The translations under genes and the position numbers were made by a program. From Cellulomonas soli (GTDB lineage Bacteria; Actinomycetota; Actinomycetes; Actinomycetales; Cellulomonadaceae): 64,000 nucleotides of DNA. Positions 39,935 to 49,413 of the stretch are shown piece by piece (the first letter of the stretch is position 1; every line of letters begins with the position of its first letter). The stretch is taken from positions 2,852,001-2,916,000 of the forward strand of contig NZ_JACBZJ010000001.1 of NCBI RefSeq assembly GCF_013409305.1, in the 5' to 3' direction. The notes below the pieces were generated by a model, which was given only the letters and a program-made list of their open reading frames with translations, was not told the DNA's origin and ran no database searches.

Positions 39935-41380
39935 ATGACGACCTCGCGCCCGTCCGGACGCCAGTTCCCCGCCGACTTCCTCTGGGGCTCGGCGACCGCG
40001 TCGTACCAGATCGAAGGAGCCGTCGCCGAAGGAGGCCGCGGCCCGTCCATCTGGGACACGTTCTCGCAGACCCCCGGCAAGGTGCTCCACGGTGACACCG
40101 GCGCCGTCGCCGCCGACCACTACCACCGCGTGCCGCAGGACGTCGCCCTCATGAAGGACCTCGGCCTGCAGGCCTACCGGTTCTCCGTCGCGTGGTCCCG
40201 CGTCCAGCCGACCGGCTCCGGCGAGTTCAACCAGGCCGGCCTCGACTTCTACGTCGGGCTCGTCGACGAGCTGCTGGCCGCCGGCATCAAGCCCGTCGTC
40301 ACGCTCTACCACTGGGACCTGCCGCAGGCGCTCGAGGACGAGGGCGGCTGGGCCAACCGCCGCACGGCCGAGCTGTTCGCCGACTACGCCCGCAAGCTCG
40401 CCGAGGTCCTCGGGGACAAGATCCACCTGTGGACCACGCTCAACGAGCCGTGGTGCTCGGCCTTCCTCGGCTACGGGTCGGGCGTGCACGCCCCCGGCGT
40501 CACCGACGAGCACAGCGCGCTCGCCGCGGTGCACCACCTCAACCTCGCGCACGGCCTCGCCGGCCGCGCGATCCGCGAGGTCCTCGGCGAGAACACGCCG
40601 GTGTCCATCACGCTGAACCTGCACGTCACGCGCGCCGACTCCGACTCCGCGCAGGACGTCGAGGCCAAGCGCCGCATCGACACCATCGCCAACGAGGTGT
40701 TCCTGCAGCCGCTGCTCGAGGGTCGCTACCCGCAGCAGGTCTTCGCCGACACCGCGCACCTGAGCGACTGGTCGTTCGTGCAGGACGGCGACCTCGACCT
40801 CATCCGCATCCCGATCGACGTGCTCGGCGTCAACTACTACGCCACGGGTCGCGTCAAGCACGGCACCCCGCCGGTCGGCGACGGCACACCCGGCCCCGAC
40901 GGCCACCGCTCGTCCGAGAAGAGCCCGTGGATCGGTGCCGACCACGTCGAGTGGCTGCCGCTGCCCGGGCCCTACACGGCGATGGGCTGGAACATCGAGT
41001 CCGACGGCCTCGTCGAGCTGCTGCTCGGTCTGTCCGAGCGGTACCCGACGGTGCCGCTGGCCATCACCGAGAACGGTGCCGCGTTCTACGACACCGTGTC
41101 CGAGGACGGCCGCGTGCACGACGCCGACCGCGTCGACTACCTGCACGACCACATCGACGCCGTCGGCGAGGCGATCGACAAGGGCGCCGACGTCCGCGGC
41201 TACTTCGTCTGGTCGCTGCTCGACAACTTTGAGTGGGCCTACGGCTACGACCGCCGGTTCGGGATCGTCCGCGTCGACTACGACACGCTCGAGCGCACGG
41301 TGAAGGACTCGGGCCACTGGTACCGCGAGCTGCTGCGCACCCGCACCATCCCGACCCCGGGCGCGGCCGCGACGCTCTGA
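39935..41380 (+). CDS. GH1 beta-glucosidase
   Basis: 481 residues, full family length. The acid/base is E171 in TLNEPW and the nucleophile E379 in [22 protein letters not shown] opens the protein as in most GH1 enzymes, and [17 protein letters not shown] closes the active site. No signal peptide: a cytosolic enzyme acting on imported cello- or xyloglucan-derived oligosaccharides. ATG at 39935 with CGAAGGA upstream. Working after the GH31 enzyme it would release glucose from de-xylosylated ends. Confidence 0.95.
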   Translation: MTTSRPSGRQFPADFLWGSATASYQIEGAVAEGGRGPSIWDTFSQTPGKVLHGDTGAVAADHYHRVPQDVALMKDLGLQAYRFSVAWSRVQPTGSGEFNQAGLDFYVGLVDELLAAGIKPVVTLYHWDLPQALEDEGGWANRRTAELFADYARKLAEVLGDKIHLWTTLNEPWCSAFLGYGSGVHAPGVTDEHSALAAVHHLNLAHGLAGRAIREVLGENTPVSITLNLHVTRADSDSAQDVEAKRRIDTIANEVFLQPLLEGRYPQQVFADTAHLSDWSFVQDGDLDLIRIPIDVLGVNYYATGRVKHGTPPVGDGTPGPDGHRSSEKSPWIGADHVEWLPLPGPYTAMGWNIESDGLVELLLGLSERYPTVPLAITENGAAFYDTVSEDGRVHDADRVDYLHDHIDAVGEAIDKGADVRGYFVWSLLDNFEWAYGYDRRFGIVRVDYDTLERTVKDSGHWYRELLRTRTIPTPGAAATL

Positions 41381-41389
41381 GGTCTCACA

Positions 41390-41433
41390 CGCCGACGGCC
41401 CGCCCTGCACCACGCCGGGGCGGGCCGTCGGCG
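41390..41433 (+). terminator. Terminator after the beta-glucosidase gene
   Basis: A perfect 16-base stem (41390-41405 with 41418-41433) with a 12-base loop starts ten bases after the stop. It is one of the strongest hairpins in the window and closes the sugar locus. Confidence 0.8.
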
Positions 41434-41479
41434 CCTGCCCCGGCGCACGCGCCACCGCCGGAACGGGGAAGATGGGACC

Positions 41480-41788
41480 GTGCCACGCAGCCGACGCTCC
41501 ACGAAGCGGCCCTACGCCGCCGACCACGTGCCGCTCGACGTCGAGCGGGCGACCGGCGGGCGCAGCACGCTGAGCTCGGCCGACGGGGAATGGGTCGTGC
41601 AGACCGTCCGCGGTTCCGAGCGCGAGTACCGGTGCCCCGGCTGCGACCAGGTGGTCACGCCCGGAACCCCGCACGTGGTGGCCTGGCGGTCCGACGGGAT
41701 GTTCGGCGAGGCCCTGGACGACCGTCGGCACTGGCACACCGCCTGCTGGCAGGCCCGAGGTCGACGCGGCCCGACCCGGAGACGCTGA
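41480..41788 (+). CDS. Conserved actinobacterial protein with zinc-ribbon-like motif
   Basis: 102 residues. RCPGCDQVV, then TPHVVAW, then HWHTACW gives a C-x2-C...H...H/C set that could bind one zinc. The N-terminus is strongly basic (MPRSRRSTKRPY). Similar small proteins are found across Actinobacteria, sometimes labelled ATP/GTP-binding without evidence. GTG start; GAAGAT at 41468-41473 ends six bases before it, so the mRNA may be leaderless. The next gene begins one base after the stop. Confidence 0.8.
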   Translation: MPRSRRSTKRPYAADHVPLDVERATGGRSTLSSADGEWVVQTVRGSEREYRCPGCDQVVTPGTPHVVAWRSDGMFGEALDDRRHWHTACWQARGRRGPTRRR

Positions 41789-41789
41789 C

Positions 41790-42752
41790 ATGACCGCCGC
41801 AGGTGGGCGGTCGCTCACCCCCGGGGATCGGCGCGAGAGTGACGGCGCCGACTGGGCGGCGCGCGCGCCCCGGCTCGTGGCGACCGACCTCGACGGCACT
41901 CTCCTGCGCCCCGACGGCTCCGTCTCGCCCCGCACGGCCCGTGCCCTCGCCGCGCTCGACGACGCGGGCGTGCCCGTCGTCTTCGTCACCGCCCGCCCGC
42001 ACAGATGGCTCGTCGACCTGGTCCCTCACGTGGGTCGGCACGGCACCGCGCTGTGCGCCAACGGCGCCTCGGTGGTCGACGTCGCGACGCTCGCCGTCGT
42101 CGAGGAGCACGGCATGACGCCCGACGTGGTGCGTGCCGTGGCCGCGCGCCTGCGGGCCGTGGTCGCACCGGCAGGCGCCGTCCACCTCGCGGTCGAGCGC
42201 ACCGAGGGCTTCGCCCACGAGCGCGGCTTCGTCACCGAGCACCCGGCGCAGCCCGGAGCGCCCGCCGCGGACAGGATCGAGGACCTGCTGACAGCGTCCA
42301 CGCTGAAGCTGCTCGTGCGCACCGACCCGCCACCGCCACCGGACGGTGCGCAGGCATGGACCGACGCGCTCGTCCGTGCCGTCGGGACCCTGGCTCTCGT
42401 GCAGGACTCGGGTGCTCACGGGCTCGGCGAGATCGCGGCTCCGGGCGTCACGAAGGCGAGCGCGCTGTCCCGCTGGGCGGACCGGCACGGCATCGACGCG
42501 GCGGACGTCTGGGCGGTGGGCGACGCACCCAACGACCTGCCGATGCTCGCGTGGGCGGGGACAGCCTTCGCCGTGGCCAACGCGCACCCCCAGGTGCTCG
42601 AGGCCGCCGACCACGTGCTGCCGCCGAATGACCAGGACGGGGTCGCGGTGCTGCTCGAGCACGCCGCCCCGCACTCGTCGGCACGCTCGGTCCCCCCGCC
42701 GTCGCGCACCGACCGCACCGACAGCCCCGACGGTCCGTCACGTCCCGACTAG
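41790..42752 (+). CDS. HAD-superfamily hydrolase, Cof type
   Basis: 320-residue phosphatase. Motif I is ATDLDGTLL with the nucleophile aspartate, motif II TARP, the conserved lysine lies in VTKASAL, and motif IV is VGDAPNDLPML. The large cap between motifs II and III marks the Cof/IIB subfamily, which dephosphorylates small sugar phosphates or cofactors. A Ser/Pro/Asp-rich tail of about 25 residues is unusual. Follows the previous gene by one base. Confidence 0.9.
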   Translation: MTAAGGRSLTPGDRRESDGADWAARAPRLVATDLDGTLLRPDGSVSPRTARALAALDDAGVPVVFVTARPHRWLVDLVPHVGRHGTALCANGASVVDVATLAVVEEHGMTPDVVRAVAARLRAVVAPAGAVHLAVERTEGFAHERGFVTEHPAQPGAPAADRIEDLLTASTLKLLVRTDPPPPPDGAQAWTDALVRAVGTLALVQDSGAHGLGEIAAPGVTKASALSRWADRHGIDAADVWAVGDAPNDLPMLAWAGTAFAVANAHPQVLEAADHVLPPNDQDGVAVLLEHAAPHSSARSVPPPSRTDRTDSPDGPSRPD

Positions 42753-42763
42753 GCTCGCAGGCG

Positions 42764-43678
42764 ATGAACGAGCAGCAGCCGAACCCGCAGATCCGGACCG
42801 GTCCGACCGGCGAACCCGACTCGCGCCCGGCGCACGGGACCGCCCTCGTGACGACGGCAGACACCCCGATCCGCGCCCTCACGGTGCTGCCCGCCCACCG
42901 CGAGGACGTGGAGCTGCACACCGCGGACGGGCTCACTCTCGTCGGCGAGCTCGCCCGACCTCTCGGCCCTGACGGCCGGCCGCACGTGCCCGCGGCGACG
43001 CTCGTGACGCTGCACCCGTTGCCGACCCACGGCGGGTACATGGACTCGCACGTGTACCGGAAGGCGTCGTGGCGCCTGCCCGCTCTCGCCGACCTGGCCG
43101 TCCTGCGGTTCAACACGCGAGGCACCTCGAGCCCTCGCGGCACGTCGCAGGGATCCTTCGACGAGGGCGTCGCCGAGCAGTTCGACGTGCACGCCGCGAT
43201 CGAGTACGCCGAGTACCACGACCTGCCGCGTCGGTGGCTCGTCGGCTGGTCGTTCGGCACCGAGCTCGCGCTCATGCACGGTCGCGACCCCTCGATCGAG
43301 GGCGCGATCCTGCTCTCGCCGCCGCTGCGACGGGCGAGCGACGCCGACCTGGACGCCTGGGACGCGTTCGGCAAGCCGTTGGTCGTCCTGGTCCCCGAGC
43401 ACGACGACTACCTGAAGCCGGACGAGGCACGGCGCCGGTTCGCGCGCGTCCGGCAGGCCGAGGTCATCGGCGTCGACGGCGCCAAGCACCTGTGGGTGGG
43501 GGAGCAGGCGGTCCGCCGCGTCCTCGACGAGATCGTGGCCCACGTGCTGCCCGGGCACCCCCCGCTGCCCACCCGCTGGTCCGGTCCGAGCAGCACGGCC
43601 GTCGACGGCACCGACCGCACGGTCGCGCCCGACGGCACACCGAGCACCCAGGAACGACCGACGACGACCCAGGAGTGA
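42764..43678 (+). CDS. Alpha/beta hydrolase
   Basis: 304 residues. The nucleophile elbow is GWSFGTELAL; an aspartate in VPEHDDYLKPDE and a histidine in DGAKHLWVG complete a plausible triad. The oxyanion region reads TLVTLHPLPTHGG and RFNTRGTSSPRG. Disordered Pro/Asp/Thr-rich ends flank the fold. No signal peptide. TAGGCT at 42750-42755 may be a -10. Substrate unknown. Confidence 0.88.
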   Translation: MNEQQPNPQIRTGPTGEPDSRPAHGTALVTTADTPIRALTVLPAHREDVELHTADGLTLVGELARPLGPDGRPHVPAATLVTLHPLPTHGGYMDSHVYRKASWRLPALADLAVLRFNTRGTSSPRGTSQGSFDEGVAEQFDVHAAIEYAEYHDLPRRWLVGWSFGTELALMHGRDPSIEGAILLSPPLRRASDADLDAWDAFGKPLVVLVPEHDDYLKPDEARRRFARVRQAEVIGVDGAKHLWVGEQAVRRVLDEIVAHVLPGHPPLPTRWSGPSSTAVDGTDRTVAPDGTPSTQERPTTTQE

Positions 43679-43683
43679 GACCC

Positions 43684-44472
43684 ATGGACACCCTCGCCGG
43701 ACTGCACACCTATCGTGCGGGCACGGACGCGCCGCCGCTCGTCCTCCTGCACGGCTTCCCCTACGACCACCGGATGTGGGACGAGGTGGCGGCCGCACTC
43801 CCGGGGACCCACCCGGTGCTGGGGGTCGACCTGCCCGGCACGCCCGGGCACGCGACCGGTCTGCCGGATCCCTCGCTCGAGGTGTCCGCGGACGTCGTGG
43901 CCGACCTGCTGCGCGGCGCTGGGGTCGACCGTGCCGTCGTCGCCGGGCTCTCGATGGGTGGCTACGTCGCGCTCGCGCTGCTCGAGCGGCACCCGCGGCT
44001 CGTGGCGGGTCTTGCGCTGGTCGACACGCGCTCCACGCCCGACACGCAGGCGGCCTACGCGAACCGGCTCCGCGTCGCGGACGAGGTCGAGCGTGCCGGC
44101 ACGGTGGACGCCGTCCGCGGCGGCGTCGCGGCCGTCCTGGCGCCCTCGACTCCGCTGGGACGTCCGGAGGTCGTCGCGACCGTCACCTCGTGGGTCGAGG
44201 AGCAGCCGCCGACCGGTGTCGCGTGGGCGCAGCGGGCGATGGCCGCACGGCCGGACCGCACCGCGGTGCTGGCGACGTTCGACGGCCCGTCGGTCGTGGT
44301 CGTCGGTGCCGAGGACGCCCTGACGCCCGTCGAGGAGGCCGAGCACATGGTCGCGGCGTCGCAGCACGGGCGCCTCGTCGTGGTGCCGGGTGCGGGTCAC
44401 CTGTCCTCGGTCGAGCAGTCTGCGGACGTCGCCGAGGCGCTTGCGGACCTGGTCGCGCGCGTCCAGCGGTAG
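43684..44472 (+). CDS. Alpha/beta hydrolase
   Basis: 262 residues of the compact esterase/3-oxoadipate-enol-lactonase-like type. LLHGFPYDHRMWDEV is the oxyanion loop, GLSMGGYVAL the nucleophile serine, GAEDALTPVEEA the aspartate and GAGHLSSVE the histidine. ATG five bases after the previous hydrolase stop, with overlap-like coupling and AGGAG upstream. Unrelated in sequence to the preceding hydrolase beyond the fold; substrate unknown. Confidence 0.9.
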   Translation: MDTLAGLHTYRAGTDAPPLVLLHGFPYDHRMWDEVAAALPGTHPVLGVDLPGTPGHATGLPDPSLEVSADVVADLLRGAGVDRAVVAGLSMGGYVALALLERHPRLVAGLALVDTRSTPDTQAAYANRLRVADEVERAGTVDAVRGGVAAVLAPSTPLGRPEVVATVTSWVEEQPPTGVAWAQRAMAARPDRTAVLATFDGPSVVVVGAEDALTPVEEAEHMVAASQHGRLVVVPGAGHLSSVEQSADVAEALADLVARVQR

Positions 44473-44559
44473 TCCGGGCCGGTTCGCGCCACGCGACCCG
44501 CCAGCCCCGCCTCGGCCTCGGTCGGCCTCAGGCGGCCTCAGCCCAGCACCGCGTGCGCG

Positions 44560-44982
44560 TCAGCCGGCGAGCACGCGGTCCAGGGCCTGGACGAGATCGA
44601 GGGACTCGCCGTCCTTGCCGCCCGCACCGAGCACCAGAGGAGGGTCCTGCGGTACGGGATCGACCCCTCGCAGCAGGGCGCGCATGCTCGTCGGGGTGCT
44701 CAGCACGTAGAACCGCCCCTCCCGGTCGATCGCGACGGACTCGTCGCGCCGCAGGTACCAGCCCTCGAGGGAGGTCCGGTACCGGTGCCTCCCGTCGTAG
44801 CTGCGGGCCCGCAGGGGAACGGCAGGCGGACCGTCGGCGCTCGCTCGGGCGACGAACGCCGCGATGAGCACTCGTGCCTGCGCCGACTCCGCCTGCTGAC
44901 GTCGGGCGAGCGCCTCGGCGTGCGCGAACGCCGACTCGCGGCGCTCCTCACGCCAACGGGCCGCTGCATCCTCGCTGCTCAC
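44560..44982 (-). CDS. Hypothetical protein downstream of the coiled-coil gene
   Basis: 140 residues from a GTG at 44982. The first 45 residues are a charged helix (WREERRESAFAHAEALARRQ); the rest is a small beta-rich domain with GWYLRRDESVAIDREGRFYVL and ends DLVQALDRVLAG. I do not recognise the family. It begins 37 bases after the stop of the Scy-like coiled-coil gene on the same strand, so it is probably co-transcribed and may act with that cytoskeletal protein. No clear ribosome-binding site supports the start. Confidence 0.7.
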   Translation of the reverse strand: MSSEDAAARWREERRESAFAHAEALARRQQAESAQARVLIAAFVARASADGPPAVPLRARSYDGRHRYRTSLEGWYLRRDESVAIDREGRFYVLSTPTSMRALLRGVDPVPQDPPLVLGAGGKDGESLDLVQALDRVLAG

Positions 44983-45019
44983 CGCGGCAGGCTGTCGGTC
45001 GTCGTGCAGCCGACGGCGG

Positions 45020-47275
45020 TCAGCGGGTCGCGGCCGCGTCGTCGCCGGCGACCTCGGCCGGCTCGTGGTCGTCGGACCGGTCGCCGTTCGCCGCACCCGC
45101 ATCGGCCGGCTCCCCAGCGGTGCCGGCGGTGCCTGCTGCGGTGGGCTCACCGGCCTTTGCGTCGTCCGTACCGCCGTCGGTGCCCGTGCCGTCGGCGCTC
45201 TCGGTCGACGGCGCTGCCGCCTCCGCCGCCTCGGCGGTGTCCGCAGAGTCGGTCTGGTCCGCTGCGGCGACCACCGGGATCGCCGCCGAGACGGGCGCCG
45301 GCCGCGTCTTGCCTCGGGGGGCCGGGCGGGCGGGCTTGCCCGCCGGACGTGCTGCCGGGGCGGCATCGCCCTCGCCGGCCGCGGGCTCGGGGGTCCCCTT
45401 GCCCCGCGACTGCTCGAACGCGGCCTCGGCCCGGCCGGCACGCTCCAGCGCGGCGCGGTCGGGGTTGTTGCCGAGCAGGTTGCGCAGCTCGTCGAGGTAG
45501 GACGTGATCGACTCGCGCTGACGGTTGAGGCCCTCGACCTGGCGCTGCGCGGTCGTCCGCTCGCGCTCGGACTCGATCATCGCGTCCGAGATCTGCTTCT
45601 CGGCGTGCTCACGCGCCTCGGCGACGACCCGGTCGGCGTTGCGGCGCGCGTTGGCCAGCAGCTCCTTGGCGTGCGACTCGGCGTCGATGCGGACCTTCTC
45701 CGCGTGGGCGAGGGCCTTGGCCACCCGCTCCTCGGCCTCCGCGGCGTGGGCCTCGGCATCGCGGACCAGACGTTCGGTCTCGCCTCGCGCGACCTCGTGG
45801 CGGTCGGTGTCCTCGCGCTCGGAGGCCTCCCGCCGCGCCGCGATCGTCAGCTCGGCATCGGCCAGGTTCTGCTCGGCACGGCGGACCAGCTCGTCGGCGT
45901 GGGCCTTGGCAGCGGCGACCGTCTCGTTCGCGGCCCGGTGGGACTCGGTGACGGCACGCTCGACCTCGAGCCGTGCGCGCTCGCGCAGCTCGGTGGTCTC
46001 GCGCTCGGCGGTGGCCCGCAGCTCGGCGGACTCGCGCTCGGTGGTCTCGCGCAGCTCGGTGGTCTCCCGCTCGGTGCGCTCGCGGAGGGTGCCCGCCTCG
46101 TGCGTGGTGCGCTCGCGCAGCTCGGTGGTCTCGCGCTCGGCGGTGGCCCGCAGCTCGGCGACGTAGTGCTCGGCCTCGGTGCGCAGCGCGGTCACGGTCT
46201 GCTCGGCCTCGGCGCGGGCCACGGCGAGCTCGTCGGTGGCGGCAGCGCGCTGCTCTCCGGTCTCCCGCTCGGCGGACGCCCGCACGAACGCCGCGTACTG
46301 CTCGGCCTCGGTGCGCAGAGCGGCGACCTCGGCGGCGACCCGCTGCTGCAGCTGGGCGGCCTCGCGCTCGGTCGTGGCCCGCACGGTGTCCGCGTGAGCC
46401 TGCGCCTGGGTCCGCAGCGAGGTGACCTCCTCGCCGAGCTCCTGGCGGGTCTGCGTCACCTCGGTGGCGACCGTCGAGCGCTGCTGGGCGACGTAGCGGT
46501 CCGTCTCGGTGCGCAGGGCGGCTGCCTCCGCCTCCGTCTGCTGGCGCAGGGCGGTGGTGTCGGCGTCGGCGCTCTGCCGAAGGTCCTGCGCGTACCGCTC
46601 GGCCTCCTCGCGTTGCGCCGTGGTCTCGGACTCGGTCCGCTGGCGCAGCTCGCTGGCGGTGCGCTCGGTGGCGATCCGCAGCTGGGTGGCCTCGCGCTCC
46701 ACGGTCGCGCGCAGCGTGCCGAGCTCGCGCTCGAGCGACGTGCGGCGCTCGGCCTCCTCGGTCGTGATCGCGCTCTGGATCCGTGCGGCCTCGCGTTCGG
46801 CCGAGCCGACGAGCTCCTCGGCGCGGCGCTGGGCGGCGAGCATCGTGCTCTCGGCCTCGGCGACGGCCGTCGTGCGGACCTCCTCGGCCTCGCGACGCGC
46901 GGTGGCGAGCAGCTCGGCGACCTCGTTCTCGGCGCGCGCCCGCAGCTGGCCGGCCGAGAGCTTCGCCCGGGCGAGCGAGTCGGCCGCCTGGGCGTTGGCC
47001 TGGGTCACGACGTCGGACGACTGCTCCTCGGCGGAACGCAGCAGCTGCTCGATCCTGGACCCGAGGCCGGAGTAGGTGGGGCGTTCGGCCTCGCGGAGGT
47101 GGCGGTGCGCCTCCGACAGCTCGCCGGCGACCTGCATGGTCTTCTGGTCGAGGGTCTCGACCTGGGCGCGCGCGTCCGCCAACGCCTGCTCGAGCGAGCG
47201 CAGGCGGGCGTCGACGGCGTCTCGGTCGTACCCGCGGAAGTTGACCACGGGGAAGGGCGTGCGGGCGTCGGACAC
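45020..47275 (-). CDS. DivIVA/Scy-like long coiled-coil protein
   Basis: 751 residues. The N-terminus (FPVVNFRGYDRDAVDARL) resembles the DivIVA-type membrane-targeting head, followed at about 55-75 by a short helix and QKTMQVAGELSEAHRHL. Residues about 85-620 are an almost unbroken coiled coil with 11-residue periodicity, rich in ATERETTELR-like units. The last 130 residues are Pro/Ala/Asp/Glu-rich and probably disordered. In Streptomyces, FilP and Scy proteins of this kind scaffold the growing cell pole. GTG start at 47275 is fixed by AGGAGGA. An exact 52-bp DNA repeat lies inside the gene. Confidence 0.88.
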   Translation of the reverse strand: MSDARTPFPVVNFRGYDRDAVDARLRSLEQALADARAQVETLDQKTMQVAGELSEAHRHLREAERPTYSGLGSRIEQLLRSAEEQSSDVVTQANAQAADSLARAKLSAGQLRARAENEVAELLATARREAEEVRTTAVAEAESTMLAAQRRAEELVGSAEREAARIQSAITTEEAERRTSLERELGTLRATVEREATQLRIATERTASELRQRTESETTAQREEAERYAQDLRQSADADTTALRQQTEAEAAALRTETDRYVAQQRSTVATEVTQTRQELGEEVTSLRTQAQAHADTVRATTEREAAQLQQRVAAEVAALRTEAEQYAAFVRASAERETGEQRAAATDELAVARAEAEQTVTALRTEAEHYVAELRATAERETTELRERTTHEAGTLRERTERETTELRETTERESAELRATAERETTELRERARLEVERAVTESHRAANETVAAAKAHADELVRRAEQNLADAELTIAARREASEREDTDRHEVARGETERLVRDAEAHAAEAEERVAKALAHAEKVRIDAESHAKELLANARRNADRVVAEAREHAEKQISDAMIESERERTTAQRQVEGLNRQRESITSYLDELRNLLGNNPDRAALERAGRAEAAFEQSRGKGTPEPAAGEGDAAPAARPAGKPARPAPRGKTRPAPVSAAIPVVAAADQTDSADTAEAAEAAAPSTESADGTGTDGGTDDAKAGEPTAAGTAGTAGEPADAGAANGDRSDDHEPAEVAGDDAAATR
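45977..46028 (-). repeat. 52-bp direct repeat, copy 1
   Basis: Identical base for base to 46109-46160 and offset by 132 bases, which is 44 codons or four hendecads. It encodes part of the coiled coil (LRATAERETTELRERA region) and keeps frame and heptad/hendecad register. Confidence 0.9.
46109..46160 (-). repeat. 52-bp direct repeat, copy 2
   Basis: Second identical copy of the 45977-46028 repeat; identity stops sharply on both sides. Confidence 0.9.
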
Positions 47276-47559
47276 GGGTGATCCTCCTGGGCGCGGGGGC
47301 ACGGCATGGTGCGACCTCGGACGAGGGTCTCGTCGACGGCCGGTGCCCGGGTCAGGATACGCGGGAGCCCGGCCGGATGTCGGTTCCTGGAGGCCGATCG
47401 CGTCGATCGTCGCCGACACCGCCTCGACCTCGACAGGACGGGCGGCGGTGCGCGTCGTCGCACGTGAGGGGCCTGCGCGGGTGGCCGTGGCGGTGGTCGA
47501 GTTCCCCCCGCGGTCCGGCTGCTGCCTATGCTGGACGTTCTCGTCCGGGAGGTTCCTGC

Positions 47560-49413
47560 GTGCTCAAGCGACTGATCACGGCCGCCGTGGCCGTCGTCGG
47601 GGTAGCCGTCATCGGCCTCGGCGTCGCGTCGGCCACCGTCTGGCGGGCCGACGACGTCCTCGTCGCCGACGCGACGGGCACCGCCCCTCTCGTCATCACC
47701 GACCCCGGCGTCCTCGAGCTCGGGGGAGACCCGGTCACGGTCACGGTCACCGTGCCCGACGACGGCCCGCTCGTCGTGGCCGTGGGTCGTGACACCGACG
47801 TGACGGCCTGGGTCGGCGACGACGCGCACACGGTGGTCAGCGGTCTGACGGGCTGGCACGAGCTGGCCACGAACGATGTGGCGGCCGTCACGGCCGAGGC
47901 CTCTGCGGCCCCGACGGAAGGCGCCGCCGATCCGGCTGCCGACCCCGCCGCTGACCCCGCAGCCGTGGAGTCGCCGGCGACGACCGAAGGCGAGGCGTCC
48001 ACCGAGACGCCCGCGGAGGCGTCGGTGGCCGATCCGTCCGGTTCGGACCTCTGGGTCACCGAGGAGTCGGGCACGGGCACGGTCGAGCTGGTGTGGCCGG
48101 CCGAGCCGGGCCGGTGGTCCCTGATCGCCGCGAGTACGTCCGGCGCCGCACCGTCGATCTCCCTCGCCTGGCCGCGCACGGTCACGACGCCCTGGCTGTG
48201 GCCCTGCGTCGTGCTCGGTGGGCTCCTGGTGCTCGGGGCGGCCTTCGTCCTCCTGCGCGACGTGCGACGGCGCCACGCCCCTGAACCCGCCTGGACCCCT
48301 GTGACGACGGGGTCCACGCCGGTGGTCCCGGCCGGTCAGCCGCTCACGCGTCGTCAGATGCGCGAGGCGGCCATGCACGGAGAGCCGCCTGCGGCGTCGG
48401 CGGTGCGACCCGCACAGGTGCGGACGGACGAGCGCGTCGCCGCCGCGCCCGTGGCTTCGACGCGTGGGCCCTCGCCCGAGAGTGCCCCGCCGTTCGGGCG
48501 GCCCGCATCCCCAGGTGCGTCGCGGTCCGCCACCAGCCCCGATGCGGCGGCACGGCCGGGGGAGGACCCTGTCGATCCGTCCCGCGTCCCGGGTGCAGCC
48601 TGGTCACGGATGTCTCGTCGAGCAAGGCCCGAGTCGCCCGCCCCGGTCGCAGGGGAGGCGTGGCCCCAGCAGGTCGGCGGCCGTCCCCGTGACCGGTCGA
48701 GCGACGCCACGGCCGGGTTCCCCGCAGCACCGCAGGGCGCCCCGGGCCAGCAGGTCCCGGGCGCGGGAGGGTCGTTCGTCGCTTCGCCGCAGGCCGCCGC
48801 CCCTGGCCGGGCTCCGATGGCCGGGCCCAGCCCGGCGGGTCCCGCATCTGCGCACGGCCGCCCGTCCTGGGCGGCCCGTCCCGGGGCCGCCGGCGCAGCG
48901 ACCCCGCCGGGTGAGGCGTTCCCGACCTCGCCGCAGGCGGACGGTCCCACCGTCGCCGGACCGACGCCGCACGGAGCGTCCCGACGCCGCGACGCTGCAC
49001 CTCAGACGGGCATGGGTTCACCCCACCCGGCACCTGTTCCCGGTGCCCCTGGCCCCGCCGCTCCCGTACCCGGTGCTCACGTGCCCGGTGCGCCGACCCG
49101 CCCGGGGGGTTGGTCTCCGACGCTCCCGCCACCCGGCGCGGCGGTCGGACGCGGTCCGGCGGCCGGTCCCGACGCACCGCACGCAGCGGCTGGTCGGCCC
49201 ACGTGGCTCGCCTCGGGGACGCGACCGGACGCTGCGCCGGTCGACCCATCCGGTCGCCCGCCCGCCGCTCAGCGTCCCTCAGCCGCCGAGGCCGACACGG
49301 CGGCGGGCGGATCCCGCGCCGATGCGTGGCGTCGGGCGTGGGGCCTTCCGCAGGGTGAGGGCGGCGACGAGCAGGAAGCAGATCGGGACAACCCGGGGGA
49401 GGGCCGACGATGA
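47560..49413 (+). CDS. Bitopic membrane protein with long Pro/Ala-rich cytosolic tail
   Basis: 617 residues. Helix 1 at about 5-25 and helix 2 at about 211-231 enclose an extracytoplasmic domain (beta-rich at 40-105, with an Ala-Asp-Pro repeat near 125-140). The C-terminal 380 residues are Pro/Ala/Gly-rich, low in complexity, with QPLTRRQMREAA after the membrane and ADAWRRAWGLPQGEG at the end. Family not recognised. GTG start at 47560 with GGGAGG; TATGCT at 47527-47532 may be its -10. The stop overlaps the following lipoprotein gene (ATGA), so both are likely partners in the envelope. Divergent from the coiled-coil gene. Confidence 0.8.
   Translation: MLKRLITAAVAVVGVAVIGLGVASATVWRADDVLVADATGTAPLVITDPGVLELGGDPVTVTVTVPDDGPLVVAVGRDTDVTAWVGDDAHTVVSGLTGWHELATNDVAAVTAEASAAPTEGAADPAADPAADPAAVESPATTEGEASTETPAEASVADPSGSDLWVTEESGTGTVELVWPAEPGRWSLIAASTSGAAPSISLAWPRTVTTPWLWPCVVLGGLLVLGAAFVLLRDVRRRHAPEPAWTPVTTGSTPVVPAGQPLTRRQMREAAMHGEPPAASAVRPAQVRTDERVAAAPVASTRGPSPESAPPFGRPASPGASRSATSPDAAARPGEDPVDPSRVPGAAWSRMSRRARPESPAPVAGEAWPQQVGGRPRDRSSDATAGFPAAPQGAPGQQVPGAGGSFVASPQAAAPGRAPMAGPSPAGPASAHGRPSWAARPGAAGAATPPGEAFPTSPQADGPTVAGPTPHGASRRRDAAPQTGMGSPHPAPVPGAPGPAAPVPGAHVPGAPTRPGGWSPTLPPPGAAVGRGPAAGPDAPHAAAGRPTWLASGTRPDAAPVDPSGRPPAAQRPSAAEADTAAGGSRADAWRRAWGLPQGEGGDEQEADRDNPGEGRR

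Noticed and set aside
45960..46160. Possible CRISPR-like or minisatellite array
   Set aside because: Repeats are coding, vary between units and follow 11-residue coiled-coil periodicity; there are no spacers.
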